Assembly: GCF_030413615.1 (NCBI RefSeq)
Contig: NZ_CP129236.1
Location: forward strand, 1,472,001 to 1,536,000
From: Planococcus shixiaomingii
GTDB lineage: Bacteria; Bacillota; Bacilli; Bacillales_A; Planococcaceae
DNA: 64,000 nt
Direction: 5' to 3'
The translations under genes were made by a program, and so were the position numbers. Below are positions 44,374 through 54,419 of the stretch, one piece after another. The notes beneath the pieces are model-generated. The model was not told where the DNA came from. It did no database searches and saw nothing but the letters and a program-made list of their open reading frames with translations. Within the stretch, counting starts at the first letter, position 1. Each line of letters opens with the position of its first letter.

Positions 44374-45339
44374 ATGTCAAAAAAAGTATTAGTGTTGGCT
44401 GAAACGCGCGAAGGCGCTTTGCGCAACGTATCATTTGAAGCAATTGCCGCTGCGAAACAAATTTCCGGCGGAGGAGAAGTGGTTGCAGTTTTGCTTGGGG
44501 ATTCTGTCAGCGAGTTTGGCGCGGAATTAGTCAATTACGGAGCAGACCGAGTTATCACTGTTGAACACCCGCACTTAAAATCATACACTTCTGATGGATA
44601 CGGCCAGGCGTTCATGGCGGTTATCGAACAGGAAAATCCGGAAGCGCTGGTCTTTGGCCACACAGCTGTCGGAAAAGACCTTTCACCTAAAATTGCATCT
44701 AAGCTGCAAGCCGGCTTAGTTTCGGATGTAACGGCTATCGAAGGAGAAGGCGACGATGCAGTATTTGTTCGCCCTATTTATTCCGGTAAAGCGTTCGAGA
44801 AAAAGACTATCAAAGAAGGAATTGCATTTGTGACAGTCCGACCGAACAACATTGCACCATTAGCTCGCGAAGAGCGTTCTGGCGAAGTAAGTTCACTTTC
44901 TGTCGACATCACAAACCTTCGTACTATCATTCAGAATGTAGTCCGCAAATCAGCAGAAGGCGTCGATCTTTCAGAAGCGAAAGTCATCATTGCCGGCGGC
45001 CGCGGAGTTAAGAGCGCAGACGGTTTTGCGCCATTGCAGGAGCTTGCGAATCTTTTAGGCGGAGCAGTTGGTGCGTCGCGTGGAGCTTGCGACGCGGATT
45101 ACGTCGATTATTCTTTGCAAATCGGACAAACAGGCAAAGTTGTTACACCTGATTTGTATATTGCGGCTGGTATTTCTGGAGCTATCCAGCATTTGGCGGG
45201 TATGTCCAACTCGAAAGTTATCGTTGCCATCAACAAAGATCCGGAAGCAAATATTTTCAAAGTAGCGGATTACGGCATTGTGGGCGACTTGTTTGAAGTT
45301 ATTCCAATGTTGACGGAAGAATTCCGAAAAGTAATGTAA
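44374..45339 (+). CDS. etfA: Electron transfer flavoprotein alpha subunit
   Basis: FAD-carrying partner of EtfB, 321 residues. The N-terminal Rossmann-like domain (about 1-185) is followed by the FAD-binding C-terminal domain with [12 protein letters not shown] (about 208-219), [11 protein letters not shown] (about 230-240), [23 protein letters not shown] (about 251-273) and [23 protein letters not shown] 44374 follows GGGGG. Separated from etfB by a repeat pair, so it may need an internal promoter. Confidence 0.95.
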   Translation: MSKKVLVLAETREGALRNVSFEAIAAAKQISGGGEVVAVLLGDSVSEFGAELVNYGADRVITVEHPHLKSYTSDGYGQAFMAVIEQENPEALVFGHTAVGKDLSPKIASKLQAGLVSDVTAIEGEGDDAVFVRPIYSGKAFEKKTIKEGIAFVTVRPNNIAPLAREERSGEVSSLSVDITNLRTIIQNVVRKSAEGVDLSEAKVIIAGGRGVKSADGFAPLQELANLLGGAVGASRGACDADYVDYSLQIGQTGKVVTPDLYIAAGISGAIQHLAGMSNSKVIVAINKDPEANIFKVADYGIVGDLFEVIPMLTEEFRKVM

Positions 45340-45351
45340 TGGAACAGCAGG

Positions 45352-45382
45352 AGCGGCCTTCTATTATGGAAGGCCGCTTTTA
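45352..45382 (+). terminator. Terminator after etfA
   Basis: AGCGGCCTTC pairs with GAAGGCCGCT and is followed by TTTTA. Confidence 0.9.
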
Positions 45383-45500
45383 TTCGTTTAACATAACGAA
45401 TTCCGGGTATTCTAAAACTAGGCAAATAAATAGCTCCTGAAATAGTCACATGCTATACTTGGTTTATAGTTATTGTTTACAAAATAAGGAGGAATTATTA

Positions 45501-45815
45501 ATGGCAATCGTACACGGCACAGATCAAAACTTTTCACAAGAAATCGCAGAAGGATTAGTACTAGTCGACTTTTGGGCGACTTGGTGCGGACCTTGTAAAA
45601 TGATCGCTCCAGTACTAGAAGAATTGGACGCTGAAATGAGCGACAAAGTGAAAATTGTCAAAGTGGATGTTGATGAAAACCAAGAAACAGCTGGAAACTA
45701 CGGCATCATGTCAATTCCGACTCTATTGTTGATGAAAGATGGAGAAACAGTTGATAAAGTAGTAGGTTTCAGACCAAAAGAAGCATTAGCTGAATTGGTT
45801 AACCAACACGCATAA
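45501..45815 (+). CDS. trxA: Thioredoxin
   Basis: Main cytoplasmic disulfide reductant, 104 residues. The active site [14 protein letters not shown] has Cys at about 29 and 32; cis-Pro lies in [12 protein letters not shown] (about 73). ATG 45501 follows AAGGAGGA; the upstream open frame is not similar to thioredoxins. A TATACT lies at 45454-45459 without a clear -35. Own terminator follows. Confidence 0.97.
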   Translation: MAIVHGTDQNFSQEIAEGLVLVDFWATWCGPCKMIAPVLEELDAEMSDKVKIVKVDVDENQETAGNYGIMSIPTLLLMKDGETVDKVVGFRPKEALAELVNQHA

Positions 45816-45823
45816 TACATTTT

Positions 45824-45856
45824 AAACCGGGTCCAGAGATGGCGCCCGGTTTTTTA
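45824..45856 (+). terminator. Terminator after trxA
   Basis: AAACCGGG pairs with CCCGGTTT over a long loop and is followed by T residues, ending just before uvrC. Confidence 0.85.
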
Positions 45857-45871
45857 ATAGGGTGAGAGAGT

Positions 45872-47665
45872 ATGATAAACGAATTGCTGCAACATAAACT
45901 GGCGATTCTTCCTGATCAGCCGGGATGCTATTTGATGAAAGACCGCCAAAATACAATCATTTACGTCGGCAAGGCAAAAGTGCTGAAAAACCGCGTGCGC
46001 TCCTATTTCACCGGAAGCCATGATGCGAAAACCCACCGCCTTGTCAATGAAATCGTTGATTTTGAATACATTGTGACCAATTCGGATAAGGAAGCCCTTA
46101 TTCTGGAATTGAACTTGATCAAAAAACACGATCCCAAATACAATATCATGCTGAAAGACGGCAAAACCTACCCGTACTTGAAAATTACGGGAGAGCGCCA
46201 TCCAAAGCTTATTACTACCCGCCAAGTGAAAAAGGACAAAGGCAAGTATTTCGGCCCTTATCCAAACGCCTTTGCGGCGAGTGAGACGAAAAAACTGCTG
46301 GACCGGTTGTATCCGCTCCGGAAATGCCATACGATGCCGGACCGTGCGTGCCTTTATTATCACATGGGGCAATGTCTGGCGCCGTGCATCAAACCGGTTG
46401 AACCCCAAACCTATCAAGAGATGATTGACGGCATTACGAAATTCTTGAATGGCGGTTTCCGAGAAGTGAAGCAGCAATTGGTTGAAAAGATGTCGGAAGC
46501 TGCAGAAAACCTGGAATTCGAACGCGCAAAAGAATACCGCGATCAAATTTCGCACATTGAAAGCGTTATGGAAAAGCAGAAGATGGCGATGAACGATTTC
46601 ACGAACCGGGATGTTTTTGCCTATGCAGTCGATAAAGGCTGGATGTGCGTCCAAGTGTTTTTCGTGCGGCAAGGTAAATTGATTGAGCGGGATGTCTCGC
46701 TCTTCCCGCTTTACCGCGACCCGCAAGAAGAGTTTCAAACGTTCTTGGGCCAGTTTTACGAGCAGTCGAACCATGTAAAGCCGAACGAGATTTTATTGCC
46801 GGAAGGCGAGGATGCGGAACTGATCAAGGAATGGCTCGAAATCCGGACGCTTGTGCCGCAGCGGGGCAAGAAAAAAGACTTGGTGGAATTGGCGAAGAAA
46901 AACGCTGAAATTGCCATCAGGGAGAAATTCCAATTGCTTGAACGGCAAGAAACGAAAACCATCGGGGCTTGTGAGGAACTTGGCGAAGCGCTGAACATTG
47001 AAACGCCCCTGCGCATAGAAGCGTTTGACAACTCCCATATCCAAGGAGCAGATGCCGTATCCGCGATGATCACGTTCATCGACGGCAAACCGTCCAAAAA
47101 AGATTACCGCAAATACAAAACGCGCAACGCGTCCAAGCCGGATGATTATGCCGCGATGCGCGAAGTTATTCGCCGGCGCTATACCCGCGTGTTAAAAGAC
47201 AATTTGCCGTTGCCTGATTTGATCATCATTGACGGAGGAAAAGGCCAAATCGAGTCTGCACGTGAAATTTTGGAAGATGAGCTCGGGCTGTCGATTCCGA
47301 TTGCCGGGCTTGCCAAAGACGCTAAGCACCAAACGTCGCAGCTTCTATACGGTTCACCGATCGAAATGGTGCCGCTCAAACGGACAAGCGAAGCGTTTTA
47401 TTTATTGCAGCGCATCCAGGATGAAGTGCACCGTTTTGTTATCACGTTCCACCGCCAGTTGAGAGGCAAGAACGCCATCACTTCGGCGCTTGATAACCTG
47501 GAAGGTGTCGGGCCGAAACGCAAACAGCAATTGCTCAAGCATTTCGGTTCGGTGAAGAAAATAAAAGAAGCGTCCATTGATGAATTGAAAGAAGCCGGAA
47601 TGCCCGTAGGCTTAGCTGCCACTATTCGCAAGCATTTCACTGAAGAGCCATTGTCAACGGAATAA
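45872..47665 (+). CDS. uvrC: Excinuclease ABC subunit C
   Basis: Makes both incisions of nucleotide excision repair, 597 residues. GIY-YIG nuclease domain (about 14-95, with [13 protein letters not shown]), UVR domain (about 203-238), RNase H-like C-terminal nuclease (about 380-540, [18 protein letters not shown] and [14 protein letters not shown]), and helix-hairpin-helix domain (about 555-590, [17 protein letters not shown]). ATG behind TAGGGTGAGAG. Position after trxA matches B. subtilis. Confidence 0.97.
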   Translation: MINELLQHKLAILPDQPGCYLMKDRQNTIIYVGKAKVLKNRVRSYFTGSHDAKTHRLVNEIVDFEYIVTNSDKEALILELNLIKKHDPKYNIMLKDGKTYPYLKITGERHPKLITTRQVKKDKGKYFGPYPNAFAASETKKLLDRLYPLRKCHTMPDRACLYYHMGQCLAPCIKPVEPQTYQEMIDGITKFLNGGFREVKQQLVEKMSEAAENLEFERAKEYRDQISHIESVMEKQKMAMNDFTNRDVFAYAVDKGWMCVQVFFVRQGKLIERDVSLFPLYRDPQEEFQTFLGQFYEQSNHVKPNEILLPEGEDAELIKEWLEIRTLVPQRGKKKDLVELAKKNAEIAIREKFQLLERQETKTIGACEELGEALNIETPLRIEAFDNSHIQGADAVSAMITFIDGKPSKKDYRKYKTRNASKPDDYAAMREVIRRRYTRVLKDNLPLPDLIIIDGGKGQIESAREILEDELGLSIPIAGLAKDAKHQTSQLLYGSPIEMVPLKRTSEAFYLLQRIQDEVHRFVITFHRQLRGKNAITSALDNLEGVGPKRKQQLLKHFGSVKKIKEASIDELKEAGMPVGLAATIRKHFTEEPLSTE

Positions 47666-47694
47666 GAGTATGTTATCGTAAAACTTAATTAAAT

Positions 47695-47945
47695 CACTTG
47701 TAACGAGTGGTGATAGAGGTGCGGACGTCAAAAGTACCCATTCAGAGATGTACAGAATCTGTGAAGAATGGGGAAAGGGGCGGTCGCCGAAGTGTGCGTG
47801 AACTGTAATTCCGCATGCTGGTCCTGCATTTAAGAAGTGCAGGGCTGTCAGAGTAATACTCTGGAGGGCTATCTCACATGGACGTTTTTCGTACATGATA
47901 AAAGAGGTAGTTTGCTGCATCCGCAGCGGGCTGCCTCTTTTTGTG
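47695..47945 (+). promoter_or_regulatory. Lysine riboswitch (L box) of lysC
   Basis: Conserved L-box segments are seen in order: AGAGGTGCGGA (about 47713), GGGGCGGTCGCCGAAG (about 47776), CTGGTCCTGCATTT and GTGCAGGGCTGTCAGAGTA, and CTCTGGAGGGCTATCTC (to about 47877). The terminator AAAGAGGTAG with CTGCCTCTTT follows at about 47899-47942. Lysine binding should stop transcription before lysC. Confidence 0.95.
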
Positions 47946-47978
47946 TTGAGAGCCACATAAACTGTGGGAGTGGATAAA

Positions 47979-49193
47979 ATGGACACTGTAGTGATGAAGT
48001 TCGGCGGCACATCGGTTGCGACACCGGAAAAGATTCTCGAAGTTGCGAAACGCGCCATTCAAGAAAAAGAAAAAGGCAATCGTGTGGTCATTGTTGTTTC
48101 AGCCATGGGGAAAACGACGGATGCCCTTGTGGCGTTAGCCAATGAAATTTCGGTTGAACCGCCTAAGCGGGAAATGGATATGCTGCTGGCGACAGGCGAA
48201 CAAGTGACAATTTCGTTGCTCGCGATGGCATTTAAAGCGCTCGGCCATGAAGCACTATCCTTTACCGGTTGGCAAGCGGGCATCGAAACGGAATCTGTGC
48301 CGCGCAATGCCCGCATTGAGCAAATCCATACAGAGCGCTTGGAGCGGGTGTTGGAAAACGGGTATTTCTGTGTCGTCGCCGGCTTTCAAGGCGTCGATAA
48401 AGTAGGAAACATCACGACACTGGGCCGCGGCGGCTCCGATACGACAGCTGTGGCGCTCGCTGCCGCACTTAAAGCAGCCAAATGCGAAATTTATACAGAT
48501 GTCGACGGAGTCTATACGTCTGATCCGCGCTATGTAACCGGCGCAAGGAAATTGGAACAGATTTCTTATGATGAAATGCTGGAGCTTGCCAACTTAGGCG
48601 CTGGCGTCCTGCATCCACGAGCAGTTGAATTCGCAAAAAACAACAATGTCCCGTTATCGGTGAGAGCGAGTTATTCGGACGAACCGGGCACAATCATACA
48701 AGAGGTGATCACAGTGGAGAAAAATCTTATTGTCAGAGGCGTGGCATTCGAGCGTGGAGTTGCCCGGGTAACCGCCAGCTACGAAAAACCATTTAACAGT
48801 GCGCTTGCGAAACTCTTCATGAAACTGGCTGAACATCATATTGATGTCGATATTATCGTCCAAAGCATTTCAGAAGATGTTCCAACCTCCGTATCGTTTT
48901 CCATCAAAGAAGACAGCCTGGAAGAAACGAAACGCGTGCTGGAAACGTATCGGGATGAAATCGGCTTTGAAACGGTAAATTATGAAGTCGGTTTGGCGAA
49001 AGTTTCCATTGTCGGCTCCGGCATGGTCTCCAATCCTGGTGTTGCTGCCCGTATGTTCGACATTCTTCACCTTCAGGACATTCCGGTCAAAATGGTCAGC
49101 ACCTCTGAAATCAAAGTATCCGTTGTCGTGCCGGCAAGCGACATGGAGAAATCCGCAAACGCTTTGCACGATGCGTATGGTTTGTCATATTAA
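47979..49193 (+). CDS. lysC: Aspartokinase, lysine-regulated, with probable internal beta start
   Basis: First step of the aspartate pathway, phosphorylating aspartate; 404 residues. The kinase domain (about 1-245) has VVMKFGGTSVATPEKI, GRGGSDTTAVALAAAL and TDVDGVYTSDPR; two ACT domains follow (about 260-400). ATG 47979 follows GGGAGTGG. As in B. subtilis aspartokinase II, a second in-frame start is likely: GTG 48714 behind GAGGTGAT would yield a 159-residue beta subunit of only the ACT part. Expression is under the lysine riboswitch. Confidence 0.95.
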   Translation: MDTVVMKFGGTSVATPEKILEVAKRAIQEKEKGNRVVIVVSAMGKTTDALVALANEISVEPPKREMDMLLATGEQVTISLLAMAFKALGHEALSFTGWQAGIETESVPRNARIEQIHTERLERVLENGYFCVVAGFQGVDKVGNITTLGRGGSDTTAVALAAALKAAKCEIYTDVDGVYTSDPRYVTGARKLEQISYDEMLELANLGAGVLHPRAVEFAKNNNVPLSVRASYSDEPGTIIQEVITVEKNLIVRGVAFERGVARVTASYEKPFNSALAKLFMKLAEHHIDVDIIVQSISEDVPTSVSFSIKEDSLEETKRVLETYRDEIGFETVNYEVGLAKVSIVGSGMVSNPGVAARMFDILHLQDIPVKMVSTSEIKVSVVVPASDMEKSANALHDAYGLSY

Positions 49194-49197
49194 ATGG

Positions 49198-49229
49198 AGA
49201 TCCGACAGTTGTCGGGTCTTTTTTTTATT
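49198..49229 (+). terminator. Terminator after lysC
   Basis: GATCCGACAG pairs with TGTCGGGTC (one mismatch region) and is followed by eight T residues. Confidence 0.8.
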
Positions 49230-49241
49230 TTGGGGCGGGAG

Positions 49242-49310
49242 CGCAAGTGGGAAAGTGGAGTAGCGCAAGTAAAGCTCAAGCATCGCAAGTAAATCATCGG
49301 GAACGCAAGT
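49242..49310. repeat. CGCAAGT repeat array, 20-22-bp period
   Basis: CGCAAGT (mostly extended to GCGCAAGTAAA) starts at 49242, 49264, 49284 and 49304. The linkers are unrelated to each other. One single unit also occurs at 8133. Unlike the TGATCATAG array in sequence but alike in period. Confidence 0.8.
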
Positions 49311-49389
49311 AAAACAAGAACCAACAAATTACAAGGTGATATGTGTCCCTATTTTTAACCTGAGGCCCTATTCGGCTTGTCATTTTAAA

Positions 49390-49416
49390 TAAAAAAGACC
49401 CAACAAAAGTTGGGTC
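49390..49416 (-). terminator. Terminator of yslB
   Basis: GACCCAAC and GTTGGGTC form a stem with a 4-nt loop; on the minus strand it is followed by TTTTTT. Confidence 0.85.
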
Positions 49417-49496
49417 CCCGGATTTAAAATAGAGCAACTTGCACATGCAAAATGAATACAAAATCAGCTCATCTTATTTTCCACATTTGTCATAGT

Positions 49497-49898
49497 TTAG
49501 ACACGTTCGCGAAGGTCTGTTTTCAGCGTAATGCGGATTAAATTCTTTTTCTGATATACTTCTTCATACGCTTCTGTTAAGCACCCATCGATTTTTTGTT
49601 TCTGCTGGGCAAGGAATCCGGCCTCTAATTTGAAGCAGCGATTTTCCATTTTTGCAGGTTTGAGGGAGAAAACCGTCTCATCTTTTGATGCTTTTTCTAG
49701 GGTCAATTCGCCGAAATGGGCTTGCTGGAAAAAGTCTGGCGCTTCATCCAGCGTGTAAAGCGGGAATTTCCGCGCCAGTGATTTGCCGGCCCAGTAGAGG
49801 ATCTCCGTTTCATGAGCTCCTAAAATATCCGCTAATACATGGTCTCTAATTAGTTCATATCCAAAATCATTTTGCGCATTTGTTTCTGAAACAGACAT
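49497..49898 (-). CDS. yslB: DUF2507 protein YslB
   Basis: A 133-residue protein of the V4R-like / DUF2507 family with FGYELIRDHVLADILGAHETEILYWAGKSLARKFPL near the N terminus. Function unknown. ATG 49898 matches homologue starts; the open frame extends further but without similarity. Divergent from sdhC, as in B. subtilis yslB between lysC and sdhC. Confidence 0.88.
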   Translation of the reverse strand: MSVSETNAQNDFGYELIRDHVLADILGAHETEILYWAGKSLARKFPLYTLDEAPDFFQQAHFGELTLEKASKDETVFSLKPAKMENRCFKLEAGFLAQQKQKIDGCLTEAYEEVYQKKNLIRITLKTDLRERV

Positions 49899-50103
49899 AC
49901 TAAACCTACTTTCAATATAATAAAATACCACTAAGAATGTTTTCTGGAAAAGCCTTGGTTGCCTTGACGCTCCTTTTTGTGAAGAGTACAATAAATATGT
50001 CATATTATTGTATCATGATGTTAGTTGCAGTCAATGGATGCTTTCGTAACCTATCGATTGCTCTTTTTGCTGCCTATTAATTGGGTTGAGGGGGGTAAAA
50101 CAT

Positions 50104-50718
50104 TTGGAAAACAATCGTGAATTTTTACTGCGCAGACTACACTCTTTACTTGGGATCATCCCGATCGGTCTTTTCTTGACGCAGCATTTAATCGTCAACC
50201 ACTTTGCAACGCAAGGTGAATCTGCATTTAATACTGCATCGCACTTCATGGCGAGCTTGCCATTCGTTATTTTCTTGGAGATTTTCGTTATCTATTTACC
50301 GTTGGTGTATCATGCATTCTACGGCTTATACATAGCGTTTACTTCCAAGCACAACGTGGGGCATTACAGCTATTTGAGAAACCGTTTACTTGTTTTGCAG
50401 CGCTATACAGGGATTTTCCTGGTAATCTTTATCGCATGGCACGTATTCGAAACACGTTTCCAAGTAGCAGTGGGTAACGCAGCAGAAGCTGATTTCAATA
50501 TGATGGCAAATATTCTGTCTAATCCGCTTATGTTGGCATTCTACATCGTAGGTGTTCTGTCCGCCACTTTCCACTTGGCGAACGGATTATGGTCTTTCCT
50601 AGTAACATGGGGAATTACACAGTCTGAAGCATCACAGCGTTATTCTACTTACTTCACGCTTCTAGTATTTGTTGTACTATCGATTATTGGTATCAGAGCA
50701 TTGTTCGCGTTCGTTTAA
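50104..50718 (+). CDS. sdhC: Succinate dehydrogenase cytochrome b558 subunit
   Basis: Membrane anchor and quinone-reducing subunit of complex II, 204 residues with five membrane helices (about 15-32, 55-80, 95-115, 135-160 and 178-200) and axial haem histidines in LRRLHSLLGIIPIG, LVYHAFYGLYIA, IAWHVFE and FHLANG. TTG 50104 follows GAGGGGGG. First gene of sdhCAB. Confidence 0.95.
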   Translation: MENNREFLLRRLHSLLGIIPIGLFLTQHLIVNHFATQGESAFNTASHFMASLPFVIFLEIFVIYLPLVYHAFYGLYIAFTSKHNVGHYSYLRNRLLVLQRYTGIFLVIFIAWHVFETRFQVAVGNAAEADFNMMANILSNPLMLAFYIVGVLSATFHLANGLWSFLVTWGITQSEASQRYSTYFTLLVFVVLSIIGIRALFAFV

Positions 50719-50763
50719 GGACGCTTCCATTACTGGTGAACTAAAAGAGGAGTGAATACCAAA

Positions 50764-52512
50764 ATGGCGAAAGGCAAACTTATTATTGTCGGCGGAGGCC
50801 TGGCTGGTTTGATGGCAGCGATTAAAGCTGCAGAAGCTGGCTCGACCGTTGAACTATTTTCGATCGTTCCTGTAAAACGGTCCCACTCGGTTTGTGCACA
50901 GGGCGGGATTAACGGAGCGGTTAATACAAAAGGTGAAGGGGATTCTCCCGCAATTCACTTTGATGACACTGTTTACGGCGGAGATTTCTTAGCAAACCAA
51001 AAACCGGTTCAAGCAATGGCCGATGCAGCACCAGCGATTATTCGCTTGCTTGACCGTATGGGTGTAATGTTCAACCGTACCCCAGAAGGTTTGCTGGATT
51101 TCCGCCGTTTCGGCGGAACGATGCACCACAGAACGGCATTTGCCGGCGCGACGACGGGCCAGCAATTGCTATACGCACTTGACGAGCAAGTTCGCCGCCA
51201 AGAAGCGAACGGTTTGGTTACAAAATACGAAGGCTGGGAATTCCTTGGCCTTGTCCTTGATGAAAACGGCGTAAGCCGCGGCATCACTGCCCAAAACATG
51301 ACGACAATGGAAATCAAAGCGTTCCGCGGCGATGCAGTCATCATGGCGACTGGCGGCCCTGGGATCATTTTCGGGAAATCGACAAACTCTGTTATCAACA
51401 CAGGGTCTGCAGCTTCGATCGTTTATCAGCAAGGCGCATATTACGCAAACGGCGAATTTATTCAAATTCACCCGACTGCGATTCCAGGAGACGACAAACT
51501 TCGCTTGATGTCTGAATCGGCACGCGGAGAAGGCGGACGTATTTGGACTTACAAAGACGGCAAGCCTTGGTACTTCCTTGAAGAAAAATATCCGGCATAC
51601 GGAAACCTGGTTCCACGTGATATTGCAACTCGTGAAATCTTCGATGTCTGCGTTAACCAGAAGCTGGGCATCAACGGCGAAAACATGGTGTATTTGGATC
51701 TTTCCCATAAAGACCCGAAAGAATTGGACATCAAACTTGGCGGAATCATTGAAATCTATGAGAAATTCACAGGCGATGACCCACGCAAAGTTCCAATGAA
51801 GATCTTCCCAGCAGTCCACTATTCAATGGGCGGACTATGGGTTGATGATCACCAAATGACGAGCATTCCAGGCGTATTGGCTGCAGGAGAATGCGATTAT
51901 TCGCAGCATGGCGCAAACCGCCTTGGCGCGAACTCGCTTCTATCTGCGATTTACGGCGGAATGGTTGCAGGACCGAACGCGATTGAATATATTCAAGGTT
52001 TGGATACACTTGCTGAAGATCTTTCTTCTGACATTTTCGATGCAGCAGTTGCTGAAGAGCAACGCAAATGGGATGAAATCCTGGCGCTTGACGGCACTGA
52101 AAACGCCTATGTTCTCCATAAAGAACTTGGCGAATGGATGACGGATAACGTTACTGTAGTGCGCTACAACGACAGACTGCAGAAAACAGATGAAAAGATC
52201 CAGGAATTGTTACAACGTTTTGACAATATCAGCATGACAGACACACAACTTTGGAGTAATCAGGGCGCAATGTTCGCGCGTCAATTGAAAAACATGTTAC
52301 ATTTAGCAAGAGTAATCACAATCGGTGCGTTAATGCGCAACGAGAGCCGTGGCGCTCATTATAAACCGGATTTCCCAGAGCGTAATGATGCAGAATTCTT
52401 GAAAACGACAATGGCTAAATTCAATGGATACGAAGCACCAATCTTCCATTATGAAGAAGTCGATGTATCTTTGATTCCACCACGGAAACGTGACTACTCA
52501 GCGAAAGCCTAA
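50764..52512 (+). CDS. sdhA: Succinate dehydrogenase flavoprotein subunit
   Basis: Oxidises succinate to fumarate with covalently bound FAD; 582 residues. FAD site IIVGGGLAGLMAAIKAAE (about 6-23), FAD-linking His in RSHSVCAQGGINGAVN (about 40-55), substrate-binding ESARGEGGRIW (about 246-256) and MGGLWVDD. ATG 50764 behind AGAGGAG. Cotranscribed with sdhC and sdhB. Confidence 0.97.
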   Translation: MAKGKLIIVGGGLAGLMAAIKAAEAGSTVELFSIVPVKRSHSVCAQGGINGAVNTKGEGDSPAIHFDDTVYGGDFLANQKPVQAMADAAPAIIRLLDRMGVMFNRTPEGLLDFRRFGGTMHHRTAFAGATTGQQLLYALDEQVRRQEANGLVTKYEGWEFLGLVLDENGVSRGITAQNMTTMEIKAFRGDAVIMATGGPGIIFGKSTNSVINTGSAASIVYQQGAYYANGEFIQIHPTAIPGDDKLRLMSESARGEGGRIWTYKDGKPWYFLEEKYPAYGNLVPRDIATREIFDVCVNQKLGINGENMVYLDLSHKDPKELDIKLGGIIEIYEKFTGDDPRKVPMKIFPAVHYSMGGLWVDDHQMTSIPGVLAAGECDYSQHGANRLGANSLLSAIYGGMVAGPNAIEYIQGLDTLAEDLSSDIFDAAVAEEQRKWDEILALDGTENAYVLHKELGEWMTDNVTVVRYNDRLQKTDEKIQELLQRFDNISMTDTQLWSNQGAMFARQLKNMLHLARVITIGALMRNESRGAHYKPDFPERNDAEFLKTTMAKFNGYEAPIFHYEEVDVSLIPPRKRDYSAKA

Positions 52513-52530
52513 GAAGGGAGCTATTTTACC

Positions 52531-53301
52531 ATGGGTGAAGCAGCAAAAACGGTTATATTTGAAGTCGAACGCAGAAACTCTACGAACGAAGATTCGTATT
52601 GGGAAAAGTTCGAATTGCCATATCGCGCCAACATGAATGTCATCTCGGCATTGATGGAAATCCGTCGTAACCCTGTCAACATGGAAGGGAAAAAGACAAC
52701 TCCTATCACTTGGGACATGAACTGTCTGGAAGAAGTTTGTGGAGCTTGTTCAATGATTATCAACGGCAAAGCCCGCCAATCTTGTACGGCCTTGGTTGAC
52801 CAACTTGAACAGCCGATCCGCCTTCAGCCGATGAAAACATTCCCTGTAGTCCGCGACTTGATCGTCGACCGCAGCCGTATGTTTGAATCGTTGAAGAAAG
52901 TTAAAGCGTGGGTGCCGATCGACGGGACGCATGACCTTGGAGAAGGACCACGTATGCCTGAACGCAAACGCCAATGGGCTTACGAATTGTCTAAATGTAT
53001 GACTTGCGGCGTATGCTTAGAAGCATGCCCGAACGTTAACGATAAATCCGATTTCATCGGACCTGCACCACTTTCACAAGTTCGTCTTTTCAATGCGCAT
53101 CCAACAGGTTCTATGAACCGTGATGAGCGTTTGAACGCCATTATGGGTGACGGCGGCCTTGGAAGCTGCAGTAACTCTCAAAACTGTGTTGAATCTTGCC
53201 CTAAAGGAATTCCTTTGACAACTTCAATCGCAGCGTTGAACCGTGAAACGACTGTTCAAATGTTCCGCAACTTCTTCGGAAGCGACAGAATGGTTGACTA
53301 G
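52531..53301 (+). CDS. sdhB: Succinate dehydrogenase iron-sulfur subunit
   Basis: Electron-transfer subunit of complex II, 256 residues. [2Fe-2S] ligands in CLEEVCGACSM and the later Cys of ARQSC (about 65-85), then the 4Fe-4S and 3Fe-4S motifs CMTCGVCLEACPN (about 156-168) and CSNSQNCVESCPKG (about 213-226). ATG behind GAAGGGAG. Ends at a strong terminator. Confidence 0.97.
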   Translation: MGEAAKTVIFEVERRNSTNEDSYWEKFELPYRANMNVISALMEIRRNPVNMEGKKTTPITWDMNCLEEVCGACSMIINGKARQSCTALVDQLEQPIRLQPMKTFPVVRDLIVDRSRMFESLKKVKAWVPIDGTHDLGEGPRMPERKRQWAYELSKCMTCGVCLEACPNVNDKSDFIGPAPLSQVRLFNAHPTGSMNRDERLNAIMGDGGLGSCSNSQNCVESCPKGIPLTTSIAALNRETTVQMFRNFFGSDRMVD

Positions 53302-53307
53302 ATTCCA

Positions 53308-53340
53308 CTAAAAACCCCCGCTTTTGCGGGGGTTTTTATT
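53308..53340 (+). terminator. Terminator after sdhCAB
   Basis: AAAACCCCCGC pairs with GCGGGGGTTTT around TTTT. Confidence 0.95.
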
Positions 53341-53425
53341 TTGCCGTTACCCAAGTTGATTACGGACCTTTTGGCATATTTTTGTTATACTAACAAAACA
53401 TACTCGTATTTTGGGAGGAAGCTGC

Positions 53426-53893
53426 ATGAAAGCGAATTATATTGAGGATTTCGAGGCCTGGAAAAAAGGCTTTGCCTTTTCGGTGCCGGTTCACGTACGT
53501 TTTTCTGAAACTGACATGTTCGGCCACGTAAATAACACAGTGCCCATTACATATTTTGAATTTGCGCGGATTGAATACATGAAACACCTTGGGCTCATGC
53601 AAAACTGGCTGGTAAGCGAAAACAAATTATTTCCGGTTGTCGCGGACATTCAAGTCGATTATACTCAACAAGTATATTTTGATGAAAAGCTGGATGTCTT
53701 CGTAAAAGTGGAGAGTGTAGGCAATTCCTCAATGGACGTCCATTACTGGGTGACCAATGAAAAAGGGGAAACTTGTTTTACCGGAAGAGGCGTAATGGTC
53801 CAAATTTCAAAAGAAACGGGCAAAGGCCATCCGTGGACCCATGAAGAAAAAGAGCGTTTAAAAAATAACGACGTTGTGGCAGCGGAACTATAA
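53426..53893 (+). CDS. ysmA: Acyl-CoA thioesterase, YsmA-like
   Basis: A 155-residue 4-hydroxybenzoyl-CoA thioesterase-type hot-dog protein with VPVHVRFSETDMFGHVNNTVPITYFEFARIEY (about 21-52), where the Asp of SETDMFGHVNN is the family catalytic position. The acyl substrate is unknown. ATG 53426 follows GGGAGGAAG. Position after sdhB matches ysmA; the gerE gene that follows in B. subtilis is missing. Confidence 0.9.
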   Translation: MKANYIEDFEAWKKGFAFSVPVHVRFSETDMFGHVNNTVPITYFEFARIEYMKHLGLMQNWLVSENKLFPVVADIQVDYTQQVYFDEKLDVFVKVESVGNSSMDVHYWVTNEKGETCFTGRGVMVQISKETGKGHPWTHEEKERLKNNDVVAAEL

Positions 53894-53966
53894 TGAATTC
53901 TTGCCATATCGACAAAAAACCTTCACTATAGAAGTAAGATCCGTTCTTAAGGAGTGATAAAACTTA

Positions 53967-54419
53967 ATGGCTAATGACACGAAAGACAATATCCATGACC
54001 CGGAAAGGGTAGCGTTTATGGAAAAAGAACTGCGTTATATTTCCGGCATCATTAAACAAAAAGGCCGGGAAATTTTGAATGCCTACACGATTACACCACC
54101 GCAGTTTGTTGCTTTGCAATGGCTTTTTGAACACGGAGATATGACAATCGGTGACCTGTCCAACAAAATGTATTTGGCGTTCAGCACAACGACAGATCTT
54201 GTCGACCGTATGGAAAAAAACAATTTGGTTATGCGTATCCGGGAAGAACAGGATCGCCGCGTTGTCCGCATCAAGCTGTTGCAGGAAGGCGAACGCATTA
54301 TTGAAGAAGTGATTCAAAAAAGGCAGGATTATCTTGAAACGGTTCTTGCTGATTTTTCACCAGGAGAAGTCGAGCAATTTTCATCTTTACTTGAAAAATT
54401 GCATACAAACATGAAATAG
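53967..54419 (+). CDS. ysmB: MarR-family regulator, YsmB-like
   Basis: A 150-residue winged-helix protein; the DNA-binding part is about 45-110 (FVALQWLFEHGDMTIGDLSNKMYLAFSTTTDLVDRMEKNNLVMRIREEQDRRVVRIKL) with flanking dimerisation helices. Ligand and targets unknown. ATG follows AAGGAGTG. racE follows 17 nt later. Confidence 0.9.
   Translation: MANDTKDNIHDPERVAFMEKELRYISGIIKQKGREILNAYTITPPQFVALQWLFEHGDMTIGDLSNKMYLAFSTTTDLVDRMEKNNLVMRIREEQDRRVVRIKLLQEGERIIEEVIQKRQDYLETVLADFSPGEVEQFSSLLEKLHTNMK

Noticed and set aside
45854..46774. Long open frame of about 300 codons on the minus strand opposite uvrC
   Set aside because: It lies wholly within uvrC, has no ribosome site or family similarity, and reflects codon bias of the real gene.
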